DNA of 64,000 nucleotides from a virus, in the IMG/VR virus record IMGVR_UViG_3300043446_004437, positions 152,025 through 216,024 of that record; one strand, 5' to 3'. This document shows, piece by piece, positions 36,001 through 43,851 of this stretch. The position numbers and the translations under genes were made by a program. The notes beneath the pieces were generated by a model. That model searched no databases. It was not told the origin of the DNA and worked only from the letters and a program-made list of their open reading frames with translations. The stretch's first letter is position 1. Every line of letters starts with the position of its first letter.

Positions 36001-38543
36001 TTGACGATATATGTAGATGGGCCTATTCCTGCGGGTACTTCGTTGCTATTAATGTCTTCTATATATTTTTTTTCTGAAGAAGATAAACCTTTGTTTTCTA
36101 TTTTAAAAACTTTTACAAGATAAGCGTATACTTTTTCTTTTACTTCTCCATCTGAATTGCCTGCTACTAAAATATCAATTGAGTCTTTTAAGATACTTCT
36201 AATGTTTCTATTATATTGGCCATTAATAGCTAAGTTGTAAGTATTTGCTAAAGTTACGCCATAATCAGAAGCATTGTTGACATTGATGCCAAAATAGTTT
36301 AATATCCTTGACCAAAAATCTTCGTTTTGATCAGACATAAGTTCTTCATTATTTTGTCTAAAAGAGCTCATATCTGGCAAGAATATTTTTGTTTGAGATT
36401 CAACCGGTATATAAAAAGAAATATTATTTCCATTAGTCCATTCGCTGTATATATTTGTAGCTAATTGGCTCTCATTTAAATCAACAGTATTTATGCCGTA
36501 AGATTTTTCTAATGAACCAGAAGAATTAGGTACTGTGTTTGCAAATGGTTCTTTTTGGTCTGCGCCTTTGACATCTGTTTGCTTTTGCAAAAATTCTCCA
36601 TTAACATAATTACTTAGAACTCCAGCTGCTTTGCCCATGTATTGTCTGTACTTACCCCAATGTATCGCTTGATTAAAATCTGTTATCATTGGCATAAGTG
36701 GTTTATGGTTAAAGTTTAATAACTCAATATCTACCGCTAACGCAAATGGGAAATTTGGTATGGTTTGTACTTGCATATTAGAAAGTGCAACTGCCGTAAT
36801 GCCGTGAACGCTATTTAGATAAGAATTTTTAACCGGAAGAAAAGGAGAATATTTAAAAGCGGCCACCATCCCTCTAAGAGAAGAAAGAAACTTATCTATT
36901 TTTTTATCTGAATCACCGTTAGAAGAAAAGTCTATAACAAAATTATCTTTTAGTTGGATTCTAGATGCATCTTCTATTGATATGCCCCAAATTTCTTCAT
37001 AGTTAGGAAAGAATAGTCTAATGGAAATAGAGGTTTCTTTATAGCCAGAATTAAATTTTGGAGAATTTTTTTGCCTTAATGCTCCTCCTGTTAAACTGCC
37101 TGTTTTAAATGCGGTATTAATGTTAATTGATAATGGTGGAACATAAAAGTTTGCTGCACCTAATCTAAAATGGAAAATATCAGGAGACTGTGGAGCTATA
37201 TTTGCCCTATAAGGAGATTTCTGTAAAACTTCTCTGATTCTTTCTGCGGTGTTTTTAAAATTCTTTGGATCATTTGGCCCATAAAAAACTAAAGAAAATA
37301 CATCTTGACCACTTCTAGCGCCCAAAGCTGTTTGCAAGGATTTCAAAAAATCTTGCATGTTATTAACCGTATCTTCTTCTCCTCCTCCAGTGCCGTCGTT
37401 TGAATAGTCACCTGTTACAGCAAGTGCGTCAAAGAAAAAGGTAACCAAAGACGGGAAATAAATATTTACCATTGACAATGTAATTGGATCTCTTGAGATC
37501 CTTTGAACAGTAAAAATTAATTGATCCAACCAAGCTTGATCTTGCGTTGCATTAAAATAATCAAATGCTGACTTTGTAACGGTTGCTGAACTGGACAATC
37601 TTTTTTCCCCAAACTTAGCTATATCAGATGCATAAGCCGCAAGTGTTAAAAGACCAGAATCTTTTATCCTTAAAAAAATTCGCTCTAATTGATCTGCGTC
37701 AATTGCTCCACTTTTGGGGTCAATTGCTGGCTCGTTGCCTTCAAGTGGTTTAAAAGCTCTATAAAAGCCAGTCCAATCAACTGCGGCAACGTTTCTATCT
37801 GGTGCAGCGTTTCGTCGCACACTATCCAATTTTTCTTTTACAAGTGCTGTATCGTATTGCCCATAAACCACTTTAAACACTTCTTCTAAATAATTCAAGC
37901 CAGTGCTTGCGCCAGCACCTAATTCATCGCCCCCTAAAGATAATTGATCATTTAACCAAGAGAGTTCTTGTAAAGTTATTGTTCCTAAATTTTCGTTTTT
38001 TGTTTTTGATGAACTGTAATATTTTTTCCAAATTTTTAATCTATTATATAATACGTCTGCGGCTACTATAACAGTTGAAAAACTGGCACTACCCAAAAAT
38101 GCTTTATAAATAAAAAAATCTTCTCTTGCCTCTTCTGCGTTTAAAGAATATTTACTGCGGTAGAGGCCGGATGCGTCATCGACGATAGAAGAATACCTGG
38201 TTAAGATAGAATCATCTAATTCAGCTAACGGTTGTTTTATCCCAGTCAAATAATATCTTATACCAACGTTTGCCGCAAAAACGCTAAACTGATCTTTTTC
38301 AGATAAGTTCAAAGAAAATTTAGGATAAGACTCAAGAACTTGATCTGTTACATATGCTGGCAGTTGGCCATAATTAAAAAAGGTGTCCAACTGCTCAATG
38401 CTAACTGATTTGTTAACATTATCTGGATTTAAAAAATTTATTATTTTTTCTATATAAGAAAGATTCATTAAATAATTTAAATATTTATATGCGGCAGAAT
38501 CTATTGTATGTTCTAGAAAATAATTAACACTTGGTTGAGCCAT
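27090..38543 (-). CDS. Giant baseplate hub-like protein with C-terminal staphylococcal-nuclease-like domain, 3817 aa
   Basis: This is the longest gene here. Two related beta domains lie at about residues 440-620 and 945-1090; both end in a V-x-T-(I/V)-P-x-(F/Y)-P strand followed by D-I/N-I-x-L-x-x-F. A hub-like (late control D type) part is split. Residues about 1490-1615 carry L-K-P-G-V-R-V-H-L-R-G-G-Y-G and F-N-G-T-I-T-Q-V-E-Y, and 3030-3095 carry I-L-G-N-P-D-I-R-P-H-D-L-V-Y-L. Two Gly/Ala-rich hydrophobic stretches (about 1850-1880 and 3200-3260) could contact membrane or the tube interior. The end (about 3390-3690) shows staphylococcal nuclease motifs: D3395-G-D-T, R3414-L-D-G-I-N-V-S-E3422 and R-Y-Q-R3652, with a long insertion. 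Position before the lysin and spike genes supports the hub role. The function of most of the chain is unknown. Confidence 0.75.
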   Translation of the reverse strand: MAQPSVNYFLEHTIDSAAYKYLNYLMNLSYIEKIINFLNPDNVNKSVSIEQLDTFFNYGQLPAYVTDQVLESYPKFSLNLSEKDQFSVFAANVGIRYYLTGIKQPLAELDDSILTRYSSIVDDASGLYRSKYSLNAEEAREDFFIYKAFLGSASFSTVIVAADVLYNRLKIWKKYYSSSKTKNENLGTITLQELSWLNDQLSLGGDELGAGASTGLNYLEEVFKVVYGQYDTALVKEKLDSVRRNAAPDRNVAAVDWTGFYRAFKPLEGNEPAIDPKSGAIDADQLERIFLRIKDSGLLTLAAYASDIAKFGEKRLSSSATVTKSAFDYFNATQDQAWLDQLIFTVQRISRDPITLSMVNIYFPSLVTFFFDALAVTGDYSNDGTGGGEEDTVNNMQDFLKSLQTALGARSGQDVFSLVFYGPNDPKNFKNTAERIREVLQKSPYRANIAPQSPDIFHFRLGAANFYVPPLSININTAFKTGSLTGGALRQKNSPKFNSGYKETSISIRLFFPNYEEIWGISIEDASRIQLKDNFVIDFSSNGDSDKKIDKFLSSLRGMVAAFKYSPFLPVKNSYLNSVHGITAVALSNMQVQTIPNFPFALAVDIELLNFNHKPLMPMITDFNQAIHWGKYRQYMGKAAGVLSNYVNGEFLQKQTDVKGADQKEPFANTVPNSSGSLEKSYGINTVDLNESQLATNIYSEWTNGNNISFYIPVESQTKIFLPDMSSFRQNNEELMSDQNEDFWSRILNYFGINVNNASDYGVTLANTYNLAINGQYNRNIRSILKDSIDILVAGNSDGEVKEKVYAYLVKVFKIENKGLSSSEKKYIEDINSNEVPAGIGPSTYIVNGETLTSVTLTAVKEYMKKIALSSKAYLDQTTNTLVNKKAKEQKITIPADGELGSEAYQNLKKEIKNQVSDAFNVLVYERFYSSGPIQALMEAIRAKSGSFQFREWEVPMMKVDLDPASVTVTGVSVSLGNNLAKLQLQMQDEPTYQHIGGKDSYINISMTVVGEKELAKIKKIFDHVNALARLEHASGVLGFMGIKNIITALCGIKYVMPSNYSVSTVPDYPHVYQVNITLMDFDVFQQTREKLSSVQQKDFIDNFSSKRNPFLRIKQMWGAFNAYPDLPLEVKDSKNETVGTLDPDFYFRSFEMFDKDIVYNVSNQVKPIIFGPTDEVVSESQQVAKAYKYLPQFIREYSASDIEEKKIKLRSLTNWLKENGIDYKIFLKAFESWIKYPYDPSGATEIAKETSSQVLTDYIDFVEKQEPEIVNKIFSAPYQVGNLSSSSIETYKEVEMALAGEYSLPDESDISFIPEELNAHANIYMLPIKDPNDPNKIPAMLVTAYGTNFGYIDTEKNGRFYLTIDGVKVQKNSKVYELAPIPIDEHANPALGTTRSAVAGMTPLSDYGSPISHGDQNVPEWSSGKGDPPKSVNMHWEKMLVDTQYRDVSGRMIRAFPTYMLWLIDEGGYFAGVKLFDNFYGLQSIVDFSVVSSEDLLGDTLIFRVSNLYSKLTKTASSDIFSADSPLGASVSAGIGSILDNTLNKARNLLAHMKNDYVVNIENIVLKPGVRVHLRGGYGSNPNSLQTLFNGTITQVEYGEVVTVTAQSDAIELGAVVNSTNKKGDSGKIDGGINTGLWLSEPRDLMVRLLSMGTSRFREGVANAYRGLVFSENKFGIRHFGSMLYQPLSEAEATKHYAMVDSIADAHRAASEMSGSAIGQSALNMVGVGVQEFRYPVASLMGQLWSNFSAQRDMEIFKRNIYPGNGTGIAQFLGGDLGDGWTSVASITPEDQPNPRLEYLSRLSDRSWNSLMSKYDSGDPNASAVVDQATKGGAIRDAQGSASLFRSLTLGGLGGAMLIAGGPIVGTVGVGIGLLGVLSGRGGNNIFRTLGIISPNSDDDMPGFDEVSFRAQTYMRSVWDLFQTCARLLPNYIVAVRPFEDRSTIFYGKPHWLYTSGVVPITTGYPGDEKAAELGIIPPQINEPDFDLMQIMTDVNKSINPYADAEAFLRGTEPLEALNQIAALQKNAEGIFNTAGYLKSQKILINFMDKDFQEITDSNGNIIVKLPKSKGNVTMGFHLPVGTREQIVSDTRNTKHAQIQQLPSRFRFPFFTTRKNDENFLDTYSFQYGLAELGYQGTDKGSTHKNFILNKVEKIYGSEFKELFISDINYQDSQSISGSIAYEILNNPLDFSLNAEAYDKVANEQAIQVTMPTPEKNISSQNNPKILELNPEFGGANPFTYLEWEPPKNDLEEQFYIAMRWPYNVNVSDNALVKKFKKYYFDSEEAPVYGEAKDYQNMHVLVYNPSGNGGNGSAVVCKPAYFLWGENKTTNLSKENQNGTDVIQTLSTDVDAVVSPDAAFYLDILSYDVSVKKDTEKQDLYIYDKKGYAPIPDVEECYFAFVPNTIPLGVAFSAVVPIKNFKIKKSPNTGQELQPFNPGSPGIETEDSVVIGFGNWVSTNKTDDLYALLKNPSMEAIRQYVPESANNSNETDYRFGGNYKSYYSLIQKPIGDESRKNLEDVTYGINLLKSESNDKDYSSSGRVEFASVFSNQDSTSVESRKFYDEDYDINTTVIAGNGRTLAQAQQIWDQFRYGYHTYDSVKKIFADTYLMNWNDTTPFPEEIQNIFGGKPLPEKFGVYKKFGETGSTAIDEFSLLFGDIKSSSQQEAIEFSRKNFIDAPIENGGLIEYFNALTVEKISLLKSNLFDVTQMRNIYGQDVEEADLGNIIKCPQDLFYYLVGLFRQALWSDAYARAWLVLKPDRKIDYLNNDPNRDVWSFKPIDKIFQAYIFPGNTYAKDKKKFLELLYKNKSEGNSTTNLASKTLNSLGDFYDKSIGQIFNAVTDSLSALFNVFRLNMLQTGYGLSQSSILARQANILNKALNDSIYYQLGRPGSLLRAVDNPFTREYAEPVVEIREPFQRIHYLSSFSHIISNQIQENSGVSTTITAVSDGKYPVTVSLDKGAPADRQVETTVETGIYFDNVVGSGFFGFLHPLLHPFETGRGISKNVTGAPDELSAKRVALSHLRESVKDIYSGEIIILGNPDIRPHDLVYLADIYERMYGMFEVEQVVHHFNSELGYVTSITPNALVTINDPARWFMTSWLHSWLNVQTVRNDTRIYLDSLRAGNAGLTMGGEISLDALGNSLSPQLIGGMQFTGGSSALVKDVIANVTASGFTNSNLGDAIRQQAQKNGNNGQVDASAIAGVISGTAGLAVGIGTAGYGIASAGSAAIAGTAVGVGAAPIVAGAGLLLGPLVWKAWKWVRNNLLDQHGCYVQYLTRNGQPMEAGLSYNQGMVVGRYHSISLLPGILGVRTKTRSAEGYQYIRTNDLMKSLGWSEKDTSAFVRYASYENALVHAQVLGLSGLGPEKTGFEPFFKVLCTLSKGSGLNGSGVTDGDTIHVEDVLNPNVKFTVRLDGINVSEKIQIGYTETSKNGWIIGKNIKLVNNKYYATLVTGGYNYDDNEQIIKDAYGYPIPRAIENNLIPAKIQNNQLVAGDKVIIKNLGYPFDGTHNVLSVQVVDPNFNPNIVNYFTYELTPTQSSIDLYGPVSAFYDSNLQNTITPIDNKLIFNLDDEKQTRYSSEPITNDLIIEDFGSPGMLAAEFVKTVLENKTFVVRIKQSKTSPNKFETEEDFEPNGNDNRINYLKERYQRTLGTVFYNVPSDAVEKSKENVFALMKNYKFDVNQIVFKFKEEFFDLKEPFYVNFSYVFNKTYELNSKFDWDNNEYTSRLSEGEPRGEERVRTFYALVEVLRLYNLYNNASKWPLILWDEYYEDGTPATLNWELVTRNYGTSVYTKDLLTESESVINSSEQLIRTE

Positions 38544-38552
38544 AGATTACCG

Positions 38553-39005
38553 TTAAATCATATTCAGTTTAGAGATAGCATTTATTCTATCCGAGGCGGA
38601 GTTTTCTTGAGCAACCCCACTATAATTATTAATTATACCATTTGGTTGTATATTTGTAAAGTTTGTTTTCATAAAGGGACTTGCGTGTGATTCAAAGTTT
38701 TTTACGTATCTTGCTTGCTGAAGCCTTTGATTCATATAGCCAGAATTGTTCATTTGGATATAGGCCGATTTGCCATCCATCAACCCTTCTTTGGATCCTT
38801 TTATAGTATCTGAGGTATTTAATCTGCTTTTAGATTCATAAACTGTATCTTTAGCATAGGCTGCATTTGCAGCTGATTTATTACCTTTATTTGATGCTAT
38901 TTTTGCTGCATAGGCGTTTGATGTTTTAGTCCTTGGAGAAGTATCTTTTGTTTTTGCAGCGGCTTCTTTAAGGTTTTTATTTTGTTTATCAGCGCCAAAA
39001 ATCAT
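38553..39005 (-). CDS. Small basic tail protein, 150 aa
   Basis: A hydrophilic, Lys/Ala/Asn-rich protein with low complexity in the first half (repeated AAKxK/NAAYAK patterns) and no hydrophobic core segment. The ATG has AAAGGTG upstream. It lies between the 938-aa internal tail protein and the giant hub gene. It may be partly disordered, and could be a chaperone or an internal tail protein ejected with the tape measure. I do not recognise a family. Confidence 0.65.
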   Translation of the reverse strand: MIFGADKQNKNLKEAAAKTKDTSPRTKTSNAYAAKIASNKGNKSAANAAYAKDTVYESKSRLNTSDTIKGSKEGLMDGKSAYIQMNNSGYMNQRLQQARYVKNFESHASPFMKTNFTNIQPNGIINNYSGVAQENSASDRINAISKLNMI

Positions 39006-39014
39006 AATACACCT

Positions 39015-41831
39015 TTAGAAAGAACTAGCTATTTCTGCGTATGGGTCTTTCCCAGCCTGAGGAGATCTACGATACATAGTAGTGTTCATATTGAATTTTC
39101 CTAACCCCATAGCTTGTTCTCTAAAATTAGAAACATCTTTAATATTACCATATAAATTAACTTTATAATCTATATTTGGGTTATAAGCCATCCTACCTAT
39201 TTGAGGAATTTCTGCTAATCTTTTTGGATAATCATCTTCATATGCCGAACCACCTGGTAAAAGCGGTGGCCCCTGTATATCTTCTTGACTTCTATCTTTA
39301 ACACCTTCATAAACAAAACTGCCAACCACAAGAGCACCAGCTGCTATAACTGAATTTTTAAATAATTTATTTTCTTGAAATAAAGTTTTTAAACTACCAT
39401 CTTTAATAAACTCACTAAACCTTTTAAAAGACGCTTTTGCGACAGGCGCTTCTTCTCCAGAAATAACCCTTCTTAATTCTTCTGCTATTTCTGTTGTTGG
39501 CTCAGAAGCTGCTGGCGCTAACCTTTCTGCAAAAGCGGGGTCAAAAAATTCCGATCCTAATTCTTTGTATCTTGAATTATCTAAAATTGCTTTTAATTTA
39601 TTTGATAAACCAGCTCTAATTTTATTAATATCTCTATTCATAAAAACATCATTTAATATTTGTCTATCATCGGATAATAGTGCCAGCAAATCTAATTCTG
39701 GTGATACGCTTTGTTCTCCAAATGCTATATAGCGACGAAAATCTAAAATGCCCTGTGCCGTTTCTTTTGCTTTAATAGTTATATTTTCTGTTGTTGCATC
39801 TCCTAATAAACCAATTGTTTTTTGAACGTCGTCACTTTCTAAAATATCTTTAGCGTAGTTGGCTTTTCTTTTTACATCTGCTGCGTTCATCATTTGTCTT
39901 AAATTTTGGGAAAATTCACCTTCATCTCGTAAAACAGATTCTGGAAAATAATTTAAATCTTCATACAAAAAATCTAATCCAAGTTGATTGCTTCTCTTTT
40001 TCAGAATATTTATCATTTCCTCAACAGAAACGTTAGACGCTCTAGCCGCTTCTCTTATTTCGTTAGTGACTCTATCGCCCATAGCTAATTTTCTTTTAAA
40101 TAATTCATCAATAGCTTCGTTATTTAAATCTTTTATATCGGCAGAGAAGTTAATTATCCTTGATGCTTCGTCATTATGTTTTTGTAATAAGAAATCTGCG
40201 GCTCTTCTAGATTCTTCGGTATATTCTAATGATGCCAAAGACGGATCAATAACTCTACTTCTTCTTCTTATTTCATTTTGAGCTTCTTGATTTGCTGCGC
40301 TTATTATTCCTGCACCGTGCAGTCTTGTTAAACTTGAGTATGCGTGTTTTTCATTTGCTCCAAACAATCTTATTAAAAGATCTCTTCTTTGTTCTGCCGT
40401 GGCTGGCATTTTTTCTTCAGATAATTGACCAATAATTTCCGCAAATGCGTTTGGATCAGTAGCCGATCCTTTTATGCCTTCAGCTATTCCTCTCATCATT
40501 GTTTCTATGTCAACAATTTGCATCCTGCCTTTTAACAATTGTTGATCTATTTTTGGTAAAAATCTTTCTTTAAATTTTTCAGCTTTTGCGGCATCTGTGA
40601 CCGCCATTTCTGTTGCCGCTTCAATAACCTGTGTGTATTCAGCTCCAACTCTTTTACCCAAGTTTTGGATTGCTTGTGTCCCTATTTCAGAAAGTGATGC
40701 ACCACCATTAACTTTTTGTGCTGCTCTTATAGCTGCGTCTACATCGTTAGAAAAATCTATTGCAGATATTAAACTGCCTACTCTTTCTCTAATTATATCA
40801 ATATCATCAATTACTTTGGGCATTACGCCAGAAGCACCTTGCGCAAAGTCAATAGCTACTTCTTGAGAAACTAAACCTACTTGATGTTCAAGAATTTTTT
40901 TAATTCTTCCTTCTTGCCCACCCATATTAATCAACTCTTCTATTAAATCTTGAGTTTGATTGAGCTTAGATCCAACCACCATTGATCTATTAACATAAGT
41001 TCCTAACAATGAAGCTTCCTGTGAAGTTGCAACATTAAACATTTTTTTAAAAATAGCTTCTTCTTTCATTGCGCTGAAAACAGGATTATTTTTATTTGTT
41101 TCAAAAATATTATTAATTGTTTGAAACTGATTATTTTCTAAAGCCGTTTTTAATGAATTATATATAGATGCATCTAATTGATCTTTGTATGCGTTTGTTT
41201 CAAGAAGTTTTTGTAATTCTTCTTTGATCAAAAAACCTTGTTCTTTATTAAAAGCATTTTCTTCTGCAAATAATTTAAATATTCCAGTTCTTGTATATCC
41301 TTCGCTGTTGGCTAATGAAGAAGAACCTTGCCTTTGAATTGCTCTTAGTATTCTTCTGTTATGGGCGCCGGCTGTTCCCTCAAGTGAGCCATCTAATAAC
41401 CTAAGTCCGGCTTTTCCTCTTGATTCAGCAAAGTCATATATGTCTATAACTAGTTCTTCTGCTTGTTCTGCATTTATCTTTTTGTATTTTGAATCTTCCC
41501 AAAGAACTGAATGAAGTTCGTCTAACGATGCCGCTTTAGAACCACCAACAGAAGATCTAAAATCTTCTAACAAACCCCTAAATCTTTCGTTCTGGAAATA
41601 TGATCTTAATGTTCCCTCGTCTAAATTTGCTTTTGCATATATTGATTCTTCTGGACCAGAAGGCTGTCTATATATGCCAAAAAGAAGCCTTTTTTTATCT
41701 GCGTTATCTTTATACGTCATCATTTTAGTTAAGACTTTATCGTCTAAGTCAAAACCACCCAATGAATGGAAAAACCTGTCTGTCATTCCGGGACCAAATA
41801 ATAACCTATTATCATTCACCCTAAATTCCAT
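39015..41831 (-). CDS. Helical tail protein with one hydrophobic segment, 938 aa
   Basis: Mostly alpha-helical with long Glu/Lys/Leu/Ala stretches, consistent with an extended internal tail protein. A single strongly hydrophobic segment (VIAAGALVVGSFVYEG) lies near residue 830. It is followed by a Pro/Gly/Tyr-rich tail of about 90 residues (GPPLLPGGSAYEDDYPK, then NPNIDYKVNLYGNIKD). Such a helical body plus hydrophobic segment is typical of tape-measure or pore-forming injection proteins. The start is the first ATG of the frame; its ribosome binding site is weak (AGGGGA, about 20 bases upstream). It follows the 660-aa gene closely and may act with it and the 2193-aa protein. No enzyme motif was seen. 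Confidence 0.65.
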   Translation of the reverse strand: MEFRVNDNRLLFGPGMTDRFFHSLGGFDLDDKVLTKMMTYKDNADKKRLLFGIYRQPSGPEESIYAKANLDEGTLRSYFQNERFRGLLEDFRSSVGGSKAASLDELHSVLWEDSKYKKINAEQAEELVIDIYDFAESRGKAGLRLLDGSLEGTAGAHNRRILRAIQRQGSSSLANSEGYTRTGIFKLFAEENAFNKEQGFLIKEELQKLLETNAYKDQLDASIYNSLKTALENNQFQTINNIFETNKNNPVFSAMKEEAIFKKMFNVATSQEASLLGTYVNRSMVVGSKLNQTQDLIEELINMGGQEGRIKKILEHQVGLVSQEVAIDFAQGASGVMPKVIDDIDIIRERVGSLISAIDFSNDVDAAIRAAQKVNGGASLSEIGTQAIQNLGKRVGAEYTQVIEAATEMAVTDAAKAEKFKERFLPKIDQQLLKGRMQIVDIETMMRGIAEGIKGSATDPNAFAEIIGQLSEEKMPATAEQRRDLLIRLFGANEKHAYSSLTRLHGAGIISAANQEAQNEIRRRSRVIDPSLASLEYTEESRRAADFLLQKHNDEASRIINFSADIKDLNNEAIDELFKRKLAMGDRVTNEIREAARASNVSVEEMINILKKRSNQLGLDFLYEDLNYFPESVLRDEGEFSQNLRQMMNAADVKRKANYAKDILESDDVQKTIGLLGDATTENITIKAKETAQGILDFRRYIAFGEQSVSPELDLLALLSDDRQILNDVFMNRDINKIRAGLSNKLKAILDNSRYKELGSEFFDPAFAERLAPAASEPTTEIAEELRRVISGEEAPVAKASFKRFSEFIKDGSLKTLFQENKLFKNSVIAAGALVVGSFVYEGVKDRSQEDIQGPPLLPGGSAYEDDYPKRLAEIPQIGRMAYNPNIDYKVNLYGNIKDVSNFREQAMGLGKFNMNTTMYRRSPQAGKDPYAEIASSF

Positions 41832-41868
41832 AAGTTGTGTTGATATACTTTCCCCTACATCTTTTATA

Positions 41869-43851
41869 TCAAACCCGGTGCTTTATATTAACTCCAGTAA
41901 AACCTGTTAAATTATCAGTAATTGCTGTACCACCTTGAAATGCTGCGCCTTCAGTACTAACTGCAAATCTTCTAACGTCAGGCAGCGTGGGCAGGTAAGT
42001 AGCTACATTGCCCTTTGTTTGTATTCTATACATTTCTGCAGCGTGAAGACTTGACAGCATATTTAACATTCGGGGAGAATCTTTTGGAGATATCCCTGAT
42101 TGATGCATTTCTAAAATTTCTCTTGCAAATTGTTTATTTCTTATTCTAGTTTCTGTCATATATTCTGGCAGATAATCTAATTCATCGTTAAATACAGTTC
42201 TGTGTAAAAATTCTTTTATTCTTGGTGGAAGCATATTTTGATTTACCGCGTCATTGAAATCCTGCATTATTTCAGCTGAATATCTTCTTATATTTTCTAA
42301 ATCGTAATCTGAAGTAAAAAGTTCACCAAGAAAAGATGCAGAAACTGGGTCTGCATAAACCCTTTTACTACTACTGCCAAATCCGCTAATTACCAATCCT
42401 CTAAAATTAAAACCAAGATCTGATTTAATTGCTTCTTCATCTAAAATTGCGGCAAAATTTCTAAATAAACCTTTTCTACTTTGGCCTAATAAATCAAAGT
42501 CTGTAAAATTTGCAGCAGATTTTATTCCTTCTTCTCCAATGCCACCTCTTAAAGTAACTTGATAAAGATTGTTAGCGTTGGCGATAACATCATATTGCCT
42601 TTGAAGTTCGTAGAGTTGTTGCTCAAGCAGCTCTGCGTCTTGCCTTGTTCTTCCCGTTATACCAAGTTTTAGATCAGAGTGTATTTCTTTTATTTGATCT
42701 TGGATAGTTTGTATATTGTTTTGTAAGGTTTGCATTTTATAATCTCTAAGTTTAGAGTTTATAGGAGAAATACCATCAAATTCTTTTTTTACACCTGATA
42801 CAATTTTTTGTAAAGATTTATATTCTTCATCACTTAAAACGCTTTTTGCGCGTTCTAAAAGATCTTTTGAACTGGTTGATTTTTCTACAAGATCTTTTAA
42901 TGTTTCAGTTTCAAGAAATGTTTTATCTGTAACTAAATTATCTATAGTTGCTTTTACTAAATCTTTATTTAAAAGTTCATCAATTAAATTATAAGTTTTA
43001 CCTTCTACTGTAGTTAAAAAACTAAAACCTGTTGAATTTACTTCTCTTGTAGAAACTCCAAAATAATTTTTTAAATAATCAATTCCAGAATCAACCCTTA
43101 GTTCTCCAAGCCCCACCGCATTTTCTATATCAACTGCAGAAATTAAAACATCTCTTTCAGAAAAAAATGCTCTTAAACGCTTTGGTAGCTTGTTTACAAA
43201 TCCTGGTAATGCTGCCTCACCAAGTGCAGATTGAAGTTTATCTGCGTTTAAAAATCCCGAACCCAAAATAGAAGCCATCATGTGCATCTGTGCGGATGTT
43301 AAAGATTTTTGTTCGCCACCAACTAAAGCTCTCATTGTTAAAAAAGCTCCGCCTTCTCCATCAACAATTGGAATAAAACCTTTTCCTAATTTTTCTAATT
43401 CTTTAGCTGCAAGTGTTGCACCTTTGCTTCCTTCGCTTTTAGTCGTTAAAATTTCCATTAACAAAGAATTAGGATCCATACTACCAAGGCCAATTCTTTC
43501 AAGACGTGCTCTTTGGTCTGCTGTCAAATTCAATAATTTGTCTTGAAAACTTTCTAATATTGCTCCTGCTTGAGAAAACCTGGTGTCGTAAAATTCAGAA
43601 CCTGCTTTACTTGCTCCATATCTTAAATGTGCATAATCTGTTAAAAGAAACTTTTTTGCATCTAAGAAAGCTTCGCCAGCGGTGTCAAATTCTTGTCCTG
43701 TTATAGAAGATACATACGTTATTTTGCCAGTTTCTTTATTTACAGAAACTTTTGCAGCGCCTGTTCTACCTAATTCCGTTTTAGCTAATCCAGCTTTTGC
43801 AGCGTACTCTGCTTTTCTTGGGCTGTTAAATAATTCATTTATTGGTATCAT
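41869..43851 (-). CDS. Helical internal tail protein, 660 aa
   Basis: An almost entirely helical protein with extended coiled-coil potential around residues 360-420 (NNIQTIQDQIKEIHSDLK ... DAELLEQQLYELQRQYDV). The N-terminal region resembles a processed structural protein (NSPRKAEYAAKAGLAKTELG). There is no membrane segment and no catalytic motif. The ATG overlaps the stop of the 2193-aa gene (ATGA), so the two are translationally coupled. It may be part of a multi-protein tape measure or a minor protein packed in the tail lumen. The assignment is by context only. Confidence 0.65.
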   Translation of the reverse strand: MIPINELFNSPRKAEYAAKAGLAKTELGRTGAAKVSVNKETGKITYVSSITGQEFDTAGEAFLDAKKFLLTDYAHLRYGASKAGSEFYDTRFSQAGAILESFQDKLLNLTADQRARLERIGLGSMDPNSLLMEILTTKSEGSKGATLAAKELEKLGKGFIPIVDGEGGAFLTMRALVGGEQKSLTSAQMHMMASILGSGFLNADKLQSALGEAALPGFVNKLPKRLRAFFSERDVLISAVDIENAVGLGELRVDSGIDYLKNYFGVSTREVNSTGFSFLTTVEGKTYNLIDELLNKDLVKATIDNLVTDKTFLETETLKDLVEKSTSSKDLLERAKSVLSDEEYKSLQKIVSGVKKEFDGISPINSKLRDYKMQTLQNNIQTIQDQIKEIHSDLKLGITGRTRQDAELLEQQLYELQRQYDVIANANNLYQVTLRGGIGEEGIKSAANFTDFDLLGQSRKGLFRNFAAILDEEAIKSDLGFNFRGLVISGFGSSSKRVYADPVSASFLGELFTSDYDLENIRRYSAEIMQDFNDAVNQNMLPPRIKEFLHRTVFNDELDYLPEYMTETRIRNKQFAREILEMHQSGISPKDSPRMLNMLSSLHAAEMYRIQTKGNVATYLPTLPDVRRFAVSTEGAAFQGGTAITDNLTGFTGVNIKHRV

